NCBI GenBank assembly: GCA_001970855.1
Contig: LSSN01004109.1
Location: forward strand, 1 to 26,959
DNA: 26,959 nucleotides
Direction of reading: 5' to 3'
Source of the DNA: Smittium culicis
Lineage: Eukaryota; Kickxellomycota; Harpellomycetes; Harpellales; Legeriomycetaceae
Part shown: positions 19,401 to 26,959 of the stretch, piece by piece
How positions within the stretch are numbered: position 1 is the stretch's first letter
How the letters are laid out: every line of letters starts with the position of its first letter
Notes under the pieces: generated by a model
The model's input: the letters and a program-made list of their open reading frames with translations, nothing else
The model's database searches: none
Told to the model about the DNA's origin: nothing
Program-made: the position numbers and the translations under genes

Positions 19401-21430
19401 AATTTTGAATAAAATACAAAATAGTTTAAGCTTTTATTTGAAAACAGTATTTTGATTTTGAAGTCGAAAAATTTATTATACCCAGAAAAAATAAAAGTTG
19501 AAATATTAATTATAGTTAAATTAATAAATATTTTTGTTATATACCGGAAGGCTGAATTTTATTGTAGCATTAATTCAAATTTCCATTGAAAATTTTGGTT
19601 ATAAAATTGCTTTTTCTCTTCTTTGCTTTATTTTTAACAAAGGAATCTTATAAATATTTTTAATTTCTGAAATTTCAGATATCATAGTAATAAATAAGAT
19701 AAAATAAAATGAATTTTCAGTACAATAAAGCATATATTTTTAAACTATTTCAAACTAGGTTCAAAAATATTGGTAATTTAATAAAATAACAATAAAACTG
19801 AAAATTTTAGAGTGAATCGGCGATCATCTTCGAAAATAAAACTTTGTTAAATTATAAGTCTAATACGATATAAGTGATTGAATGATAAAAATATATGCCT
19901 GAATTGTTCATGAGTTTATATTTTGCAGAATATATAAGATTAAATAGTCAAAAAATCATCTATATTAGATATTTAAATTTATGAATTTTTATTCTTTATA
20001 TTCCAAAAAAAAATTTCTTACTTAATTTAATAAAATCAGATTACTTTTAAATCAGACCATGAAAAATATGGTTTTTTATTTAGAGATTTGTTTTTTTTTT
20101 CTTTTTAGTGATATATATCTATAAAAAAAAATTTAATAGTTTAATTGAGTGATTTTTTGCCCTAATGAAATATTTTTATTTAAATGAAAAAAAAATACCT
20201 TAATTTATCATAATATATTAGTATTATTAATCCTACGCGAAGGTAGTAAATTTAATTTAGAAAATTTTTGCTTTAAAAAATATGCAGTTATATATTTTTG
20301 GAAAGTTTTTTTTGTTAATAAGAGTAAATAGAAAGGATAGGTAAATAAATAGTAGTATAAAAATCGAAAATTTTTCTTACCATAATTGACAAGAAAAACA
20401 AATTTATTCGAGATAAAATATGGTATGAAATTTGAACCAAATTTTTGGAGTAATTTTTGTATAATAGCGATCGAAATATATAATTTATTTGTAGATTTAA
20501 CTTGATACTCTATATATAAATAGTTTTTGTATAATAATACAACATTAAAGATCAAAGATAAGGCTATGTTGATTGTTTTTGTATCAAGTACTAATCAATT
20601 AAATTCACTTTAGTTTAAAATTATTTAATTATTACACTAAAATGCCATTCTAAAAATTGAGAAATATTATTTATCTTGTAATTTTTCTGTACCACTTTTA
20701 AAATCTATTCAGAAATATACTCTCAAGAAAAGTGGGTGCAATTTTATCTTTAGTTTAGTTTTTATTTCTGTTATATTTTTTATAAGAGTAAATTCAAATC
20801 CAAATAATTTGAAATAATTCTACTTATCAAATATTTAAGAATAAAAATTATTGCTTTCTGGATTACAAGTGTAATTCAACTTTCCCAATTAACCGATACA
20901 TCTTGGAATTAGTATTTGATATTTTCGACAACTCTATATGCATAGTTTTTGATTTTTTTAACTTGATTTAATAAGTGTATTGGAGAATAATTGGATAAGC
21001 ATTACTGTTCTTCCTTATTAAAATAAAATAACTTAAAAAATATTAATTAAAATAACTATTTAAATTTTATAAGCTAATGAACGAGAGAAGACCATAAGAA
21101 GGCGAAGAAGCATACACTCTACTTATAAAAAAAATTTTTTTATATACTTTTTTCTTTTATATTTTCCCTTGGTTATTCGTTATTATTATTATTTTTCTTT
21201 AAGTTTATATATATGAGTGTATTTTTCAGTTCTATTTAAGAATATCACTATTAGATATAAATTATAGCTCGAATATAAAAGAAATTATAAAAATGAGATT
21301 TTTTTACTCTTTATTTATTAATTTTTTATGCGGTATTTATAGACCATATCTCTTTATTTCTAACATTATCCTCTTTGTAAAAAAATCTCGCCAATTTTCT
21401 TCTAAATTATGATTCTAGATTTTTTTATTG
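16485..21430. other. AT-rich gene desert, right arm
   Basis: About 4.9 kb without a supportable gene. Two segments (16713-16756 and 17251-17290) share a diverged 40-45 bp sequence ending TACTACTAA. Two isolated B-box-like GGTTCGA motifs occur, at 16577-16567 on the minus strand and 17343-17353 on the plus strand. A 348-nt minus-strand frame at 20208-20555 has no ATG. The rest is low-complexity A/T sequence. Confidence 0.5.
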
Positions 21431-21470
21431 GTAAGTCTTGTCATCTGCACTAATACTTCTATCTTTTCAG
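21431..21470 (+). other. Orphan canonical spliceosomal intron signature
   Basis: A 40-nt stretch with donor GTAAGT, a CACTAAT branch-point-like motif and acceptor TCTTTTCAG, exactly like introns of the real genes here. The flanking sequence has little coding capacity. ATG at 21404 read through the splice gives only a 16-residue frame (MILDFFIV...). It may be a non-coding transcript, a tiny gene or chance. Confidence 0.35.
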
Positions 21471-21841
21471 TTTTTGCACCAAAATTCTCGGAAAAATAAA
21501 TGCTATTAATGTGTGGGATAAATAAAAATTTTTTTCCTTATTCAAATTTCTGTTCTTGGAGGTATAACACCCCAAATATTAAAGCTAATTTTTTTTTGGG
21601 TCATGTTCTTCAGCAGAAATTATTTAGAATTTACTCAGCGTGACATTTTAATATTCTTTAGCCACCACTACTACATCCCACGCAACCCCACAAACGAAAA
21701 AAAATTAGACATTTGATTAATAGAAAAGTAAATTTGGTTTAGAATATTTTTTTTTAGTCTTATTTATAAACTCATTTTAATAGTGAAATTATTAGAACGA
21801 TAATGATTAATAAAATAATGCGTTTAATTTTTATTACAAAA

Positions 21842-21880
21842 CAATCAATCAAACAATCAATCAAACAATCAATCAATCAA
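21842..21880. repeat. (CAAT)n/(CAAA) microsatellite
   Basis: About ten tandem tetranucleotides, mostly CAAT with interspersed CAAA units. It sits next to the left edge of the GC-rich island region. Confidence 0.8.
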
Positions 21881-22039
21881 GCTGTTTTAATTCTTTTATC
21901 TTGATAAAACCTTTTTTTTTTTTTTAAATCTCGGAATTTTATTGGTATGATAACAATAAAAGAAAATATGATGTAAAATAAACTAAAAAATATTAAAGTT
22001 GGTGCAAGGCATAAAAAAACCAATACACTAAAACTAATA

Positions 22040-22130
22040 AATTCCTCTGCCGGTCTACCAGCTGCGAACCTAAAGGGAAATGGTATGAATCTACCAACCG
22101 AAAGATCCACCCAGGCATTGCTTCAAGTAG
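22040..22130 (-). other. GC-rich island 1, degenerate Pol III-like module
   Basis: A sharp GC-rich block. On the minus strand it contains an A-box-like stretch with a D-arm-shaped hairpin (GATC...GATT around a GGTTGG loop) and, about 35 nt later, GGTTCGCAGCT, which resembles a B box. TGCC and GGCA near its edges could pair. No full cloverleaf forms. A T7 run follows at 22015-22009. It may be a tRNA-derived SINE fragment or part of an unknown RNA gene. Frames across it start without ATG or are short, so I do not call a protein. Confidence 0.3.
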
Positions 22131-22239
22131 GCTGGATGACTGAAGTTACAAGCAATCATGGAATAACCTCATTTCAACAAAATTGAATTCGTTAAGATCA
22201 TTGAGCTCCTAGTCAGAGCCTACATCTAACAGGATTAAT

Positions 22240-22345
22240 AAAAAAATAGGCTCCTACCCAAACGTGGGAATGATCGACCTGGCTCTCTTACAATAAGCTG
22301 CTAAACGGCTGAGATTCGTAATGCTGTCGAACGTTGGGCTTGAAC
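22240..22345 (-). pseudogene. tRNA-like degenerate element (possible SINE or tRNA pseudogene)
   Basis: On the minus strand CCCAACG (near 22338) and CGTTTGGG (near 22266-22259) could form an acceptor-like stem. Between them are CTCAGCCG (D-arm/A-box-like), ATTGTAA (anticodon-loop-like) and GGTCGATCATTCCC (a broken B box and T arm). The element is followed by a T7 run at 22248-22242. The pairing is too poor for a working tRNA. This is a resemblance rather than a proven relationship. Confidence 0.3.
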
Positions 22346-22440
22346 ACAGAGAGTGTCTCGGACTGTTCTAAACGAAACGGTTCCTCCTGTTTCTAAGATG
22401 GTCCTCCTCTGTGTTCGCAGTCCTCCGAATCGCATTAAAA
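22330..22440 (-). other. GC-rich island 2, structured sequence of unknown function
   Basis: Much richer in G+C than its surroundings. On the minus strand GAACACAGAG (22419-22410) and CTCTGTGTTC (22350-22341) form a perfect 10-bp inverted repeat, and GGACTG (22425-22420) can pair with CAGTCC (22362-22357). The two pairings interleave, so both together would make a pseudoknot. Frames on both strands are open for 70-90 codons but match nothing I know. A structured RNA is possible; I could not match it to U1-U6, 5S, SRP or RNase P/MRP by eye. Confidence 0.35.
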
Positions 22441-23727
22441 TTCTTCTCCAAAAAAACCCACAATTTCTTTCATTTTCCTCATTTCTCCTTCTTTTCATAG
22501 CTTTTTTTAAGCTTCCATGCAAAACTTTTTTATTTCATTTTTTATATAGAATAAATTCAAGTCATGTTTATTTTAACGTTATAGTTCATAGCCATGTATT
22601 TCTTTCACAGTCATATATACGCGCTTATAAAAAATAGTATGTTTTGATAAGAAAGTAGATATTGGTTCATGCTACTTGCAAATAATAAATAAATAGATCA
22701 ATGATAGAGCAGAGCAAATTTGAATGTAGTGCCACAACTAAAATCCACGATTCGTGCACGAACTCATGAGGTAATTTTAGACTTCGACATGTACATTGTA
22801 GCCATTAATTTTTTTTCCCCGCCATTCTTTGTGCATAAAAATGTGAGCTTGATATTTTCACCTGTTATATAATAAAGTGCAACACACGCAGGTAAACTTG
22901 ATTAAAATAATTTCCGATATTAAAAAATAAAAATAAATAAAAATTATTTGGTATGCATTATTTTAATGACAGTGTACTACTTATAAAATATGTACTGGTA
23001 TGTATAATTATATACAAATATTCAGTCCCCCCCCCCCCTCGTAAGTATATCGTAATTTTTGGGAATATTAAAATAAAAGGTAGTTATAGAAATTCAGAAA
23101 ATTGGTTCAATTTACTATGGGTGATAAATGTGGAATAACAGTGGGGAATCTATAGTGAGAAATTTTCTTTTATGACATCAAACTAACTATAAATTAAAAT
23201 CAAGATTTATTTAAAATATAATCTTGTTCGATTGCTCTTTTAAATGATCTATCAAGCTCTATATTTTACAGAGTATTGAATCAAATAGAAGTTTCGTCGA
23301 GATTCATTAACATTAATCAAATCACCATAATTAGACAAGATAGGCAATAATTAAAAAGAGTCAATTGAAGTCAAACAAGTAAATCGGTACTTTAAAGTTG
23401 TATTAAAATGCTGAATAAGGGTAATGAAAAACACAAATAAATAAACGCAACAGTAGTATTTGGGAAAAAAGGTGAAAATTCTAAGCTGGTGAATGAGATT
23501 ATGTGGAATTATATAGTTGATGGTTGGCAATTAAATGTAGAGCTGATCACAAGCTTAGCTGATTATATCTAGTTATTAACTTGAGTGCAATATTGCCGTG
23601 AGTAGAAATTAAAAGATGATGAGTAGTAATTTTTTAATAGAAAAATTTCATGGTACCCAAAATAATTGAGATGGTATAAAAGATGGTGCAATTATCCAAT
23701 TATGTATTTATTGAAGTGGGTAAGGAA
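22441..23727. other. Intergenic between GC-rich islands and HMG-box gene
   Basis: No gene that I can support. It contains a perfect 12-bp palindrome TTCGTGCACGAA (22751-22762) and a C12 tract (23027-23038). The right end is the 3' flank of the minus-strand HMG-box gene. Confidence 0.5.
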
Positions 23728-25540
23728 TCAGGATACTAACGGTGATTGTTGGCTATTTGAGGCTAAATTGGTGTTGGCATTTGAAGAGTCTAATGTAAAT
23801 TCATTATTTTCACTGGAGCTTATCGAGTCTTGATTATCAGAGATCGAGTTAGTATCGTCAACGTTAATGTTTTCGTTGCTATCAGTGTCTTTAGTAGTGT
23901 TAGGTGGTTTCTGGGTAGAGTCAGAGTTTGAGGAATTATCTGGCTCTTCGTGTTCAGCATCGATAGGCATGTCAACGGACTGTTGTTCAGGGTCGATTTC
24001 TATTGGAGTAACATCGAGTTGGCTGTCTTGTGATTTATTTGAGATTGGCGAGTTCTGTAAGCTGTTATTTTCAGTGGAGTTAGGAATCGAATTCTGATCA
24101 TATTCATTAAGGTTATTATCATCATATTCACTAGGGGATAAATCTTCGTTCATGTCCAAATTTCTAGATGATGGGATTGGGCCTGGCGATGTGGTAGATT
24201 TTGGGGAGTTATCGTTGTTAGTTGGAGTAGATAAAGGTTTTGAGAATGACTCGAGGTACTGAGACATGTTTTTATTGTATTCGTGTTTGAGGTTTTCATA
24301 TTTGGTGTAGTACTTTTTTTTTTCGTGAGGAGGAAGTTCTTTCCACTTGGAGTTCATTTGTTTTGTAATTTCAGCATTAGTAGCATCAGCATTTGCGGCT
24401 TTAGTATTAACTCTTTCTTCTTGGCAATACATGACAAAAGCATTTGCAGGTCTTTTAGGAGCATTAGGATCTTTCTCAGCCTTTTTTTTTTTGTCAGAAG
24501 GTGGAATATCAGAGTTGGCAATCGGGTAATCGTCGTTAGTAGTGTGTTTATTAGATAACGGTGTTTTATCTTCTAGTTTTCTTGGTTTTCTAGATTTTTT
24601 CGGGTGAAATTTTATGCTAGAGTCAGCTTCTTTAGCATCAGGTTGCTGGTCGTTATCAACAGAGTGTTTTTCTTCGGCTAAAATGCTTAGTGGAATTACG
24701 GAGTTGCTGTCAGAATCATCATCGAGCAAACTGCTTGCCTGATAGTAAGAGAAAAAGTAGTATAAAGAAATAGTTAGATCTAGAATAATACATAAAGATG
24801 GTATGTTATCAATAATATAATGGCATTACCATATTGGCTCTGTTTAGTGGAATGTTTGATTCAAAGTCAGAGTTAGATTCAAAGTCAGAATCTTGATATT
24901 TTTTAGACTTTTCAATTTTTTCAAAGAGTATACTAAAAAAGTTGAGAGTAAGGAACATGTAAGATAAATTTGAATAGTGAAATAGAGAATTTGTTTAGGT
25001 ATATTAATTTTATGAAATGATAGACAATTTATACAAGGTAAAAAAAGCTTACTTTTTCTCAATTTTAAGCCTTTTTACTCTTTTTTGGCTTCTGTAGAGT
25101 TTAACTGATAGCTTGTCATTGATCTGAAAATACGAAAGATAAAAGAAAGGTATTAAGTAAGAAGTTCAAGGGTAGAAATAAATAGTAAGTTGTAGTTTAA
25201 GTAAGAAAGAGAAGATATGAATGGATTACTTTTTCGAGCTCTTCTAGCTGAATTTTTAGCTTTTTGCAAAGTTCTTTTTGGATTTTTTCTTTTAAATCAA
25301 AGAATAAAGAGAATGGATTAGTTTCAAGGGTGAGTATTTAAGAGATGAGCTAAGAGTAAGCTTATAGATAAAGAATGTAAATAAGCACAAACCTTTTCCA
25401 GCTCTATCTAATTCAGAGGTTTCAGAGAGTCTTTTGTTTGAAGCAGATAGTAGAGATTCATTGCTATTCAGTTTATTTTCAGGGAGTCTGGGTTTCTTTA
25501 TCCTTCTTGTGGATTTTGAGGGTATAGTATCGATGCCCAT
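23728..25540 (-). CDS. Coiled-coil/HMG-box protein, Nhp10/Nht1-like (probable INO80 complex subunit)
   Basis: Five exons on the minus strand: 25540-25393, 25288-25230, 25123-25053, 24932-24830 and 24738-23728 (stop). Introns of 104, 106, 120 and 91 nt are GT-AG and every join keeps frame, giving 463 residues. The start ATG at 25540 opens MGIDTIPSKS. Seen: a basic N terminus (1-30), then a charged coiled coil (about 50-105) with LSVKLYRSQKRVKRLKIEKN and ILFEKIE. An acidic Ser/Asp linker follows, then one HMG box (about 220-287: DPNAPKRPANAFVMYCQEER...WKELPPHEKKKYY...) and a long Asn/Ser/Asp-rich tail. Known: Nhp10 of budding yeast and Nht1 of fission yeast combine a heptad region with an HMG box and bind DNA or nucleosomes within the INO80 remodeller. 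The RLK-E--LFE-LE helix resembles theirs. The HMG box is certain; the INO80 assignment is inference, and the tail is much longer than in yeast Nhp10. A TATATA stretch lies close upstream of the ATG. Confidence 0.88.
24854..24889 (-). repeat. 18-bp tandem duplication inside exon 4 of the HMG-box gene
   Basis: Two near-identical 18-bp units encode SDFESN twice in the acidic linker, differing by one base. It is an in-frame expansion within a disordered segment. Confidence 0.85.
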
Positions 25541-26959
25541 CTTATATATACAATATTTTATTTATGAAGTTTTTTTTTTGGGGGGGGGGGAAGGGGATAT
25601 TTATACTGGCCAGTATTATTTTAGGAGAAAATAAATAAAGATTAATTGATGAAAACAATATCAGGGTATTTAAGATAAGTGTCTGAAATATGCCGAACTA
25701 AATACTATGTGTATACTGTTTTAAGATTAAAAAGTATATGGGATGGGGATTTTAAGGAAGAGGCCAAAGATGAATAATATTATAGTTAGTGAGAAAGTTT
25801 TTTTAAATATAGAGCAAGAGGTGAAAGGAGGAAGGAGTATGAGATAGAGGGAGAAAAGGTTAATATTTGAAAAATTGAGAGGTGTAGAGGGTATATAGAC
25901 AAGGTATATATAAGCGTATTGTGGCTGGCAGACAAGTATTTAAGTGTATGGCAGAAGAGGTATAAGCGAGAAAATATATATGTGGAGAGTGGGAGTATAT
26001 ATAATAGCTATTAAAATGGGGGGAGAGGGGGGTGGCAAGTGTATATATTCTAAAAGGGAGTATGATTAGAATAGAAAAGAATTAAATCCAAAAGGTAACA
26101 ATGGTATAAGAAGAGGAGTGATACTTGAAAAAAGAAAAAAAAGGAGATAAAGGGAATTGGGGTTAGCGATAAAAAGAGTGATGGAATGGGGAGGGGGAGG
26201 GGATGCCATAAAAAGAGTAAGGGTTGGGATTTATTGAAAAGACATTATTAATATACATTGCTATTTAATAAAAAAAAGATACATGTTGGCAGCTGAGTAG
26301 ACAGAATATAACCCTTCAATAGTAGATAGACTTTAGGGGAATTAATAATAGAGCTGATAAATACAAGCAGGCTGGAAAAAATAAGCTAGGAAAAAAATTT
26401 TTTTTCTTTTTTAGATAGTGGAAAATTTTTTTGGCTATAACAAACAGAGTATAAATTGTTCATAATAAGCGGATATGCAGTTGATTTTTTTATTCAACAT
26501 TTATTATTTACATTAGTAGTGGTGTACAGCCGAGATATTTTCAAGCTAGTGGGTGTATAGATTCAGATTAATTATGGTGCCGAAATTAAGCGATCAAATT
26601 CCCTACACTTAAATTTGCAATATTTCGAGTCTTTGCAAAGCAAGAAGGGCAGCCCATTCGACACTTATTCTTGCTCATTCAGCACTAAACTTTGCTCATT
26701 CGTTTATAAATTAGCGCTCATTTGGCTATATATATAACCCATACTCAATTGACTTGATCAAAAAGGCTAAATGAGCCTAAAGCGAATGACCTTAATATAT
26801 GTATGATGTCATCTATTGGCTAGGCTGTTATATTACAATAACAAAGCCCAAATGCGCTATATTTCTATTTGTTTACGAAATCCCATTTAAAGCCTTATGG
26901 TTGGCTGTACCAATATGTCAATTTCCATCGACAATATCCATTAATCCAATTTAATAAAA
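25541..26959. other. Upstream region of the HMG-box gene, no further gene seen
   Basis: The 1.4 kb to the right edge has no coding exon that I can support. From about 25560 to 26220 the plus strand is strongly purine-rich, with G-runs at 25580-25596, 26018-26035 and 26188-26202. The minus (coding) strand is therefore a CT-rich promoter region. From 26640 to 26790 a GCTCATT motif recurs in both orientations. Confidence 0.6.
25580..25596 (+). promoter_or_regulatory. G11 plus G4 tract just upstream of the HMG-box gene
   Basis: Eleven G residues, AA, then four G, preceded by a T10 run. It starts 40 bp upstream of the start codon of the minus-strand HMG-box gene. It has enough G-runs to fold into a quadruplex and, on the coding strand, forms a C-tract next to an A-tract. 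A promoter role is inferred from position only. Confidence 0.4.

Noticed and set aside
21877..22110. 77-codon minus-strand frame over GC-rich island 1
   Set aside because: It has no ATG start, no family resemblance, and ends in low-complexity A/T sequence.
22256..22440. RNase P or MRP RNA identity for GC-rich island 2
   Set aside because: The interleaved pairing order is suggestive, but I cannot find the conserved CR-I/CR-V core on either strand, so I leave it unassigned.
22301..22637. Overlapping 73- and 94-codon frames on opposite strands in GC-rich island 2
   Set aside because: Neither resembles a known protein, and both are explained by a locally low stop frequency in GC-rich sequence with inverted repeats.
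23867..24558. Three plus-strand open frames of 60-91 codons
   Set aside because: They lie opposite the HMG-box exon and reflect its codon composition; none has its own splice or start context.
25292..25392. Continuation of the first HMG-gene exon to codon 82
   Set aside because: The tail reads as intron-like hydrophobic sequence; a donor at 25392 and an acceptor at 25289 restore a coiled-coil frame instead.

Overview
The window looks like nuclear DNA from a very AT-rich, intron-bearing fungus, probably an early-diverging lineage. The genes are fungal or opisthokont housekeeping families: complex I PDSW/NDUFB10, ARV1, a TOM5-like protein, a WHITE-type ABCG half-transporter and an Nhp10/Nht1-like HMG-box protein. 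Most genes are broken by short GT-AG introns of about 59 to 215 nt. The long intergenic spaces are extremely poor in G and C: positions 14521-14580 hold 6 G/C in 60 bases, whereas positions 7081-7140, inside the ABCG gene, hold 24 in 60. A complex I subunit argues for an aerobic mitochondrion and against microsporidia or anaerobic gut fungi. I cannot name the genus.

Left gene cluster (about 0.5-7.6 kb). A two-exon NDUFB10/PDSW-like gene lies on the minus strand. It is followed by a 1.6 kb intergenic space holding three diverged copies of a roughly 190 bp piggyBac-like MITE (TTAA-type targets, CCCTTTC terminal inverted repeats). Next, on the plus strand, is a six-exon ARV1 gene (ER lipid/sterol homeostasis). 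Three upstream exons encode a membrane segment and either extend ARV1 at its N terminus or form a separate small gene. A two-exon TOM5-like gene then converges on a single-exon ABCG half-transporter on the minus strand.

Central desert (about 7.7-21.9 kb). I find no convincing protein gene in about 14 kb. The one clear functional locus is a compact minus-strand tRNA cluster at 16.2-16.5 kb: tRNA-Thr(AGU), tRNA-Thr(UGU) and tRNA-Tyr(GUA), separated by 5 nt each and followed by one T6 terminator. This arrangement predicts a tricistronic Pol III transcript. Two of the three tRNAs carry very short introns.

Right part (about 21.9-27 kb). Two GC-rich islands at 22.0-22.45 kb look like degenerate Pol III/tRNA-derived sequence or an unidentified structured RNA. 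Beyond them is a five-exon minus-strand gene for a 463-residue protein with an N-terminal coiled coil, one HMG box and a long Asn/Ser/Asp-rich tail. It resembles the INO80-complex subunit Nhp10/Nht1. Its upstream region is strikingly purine-rich on the plus strand and has several long G-runs.

The genes are unrelated housekeeping functions and do not form a pathway. The observations most worth following are the tricistronic tRNA unit, the exons upstream of ARV1, the MITE cluster, the AT desert and the GC-rich islands.
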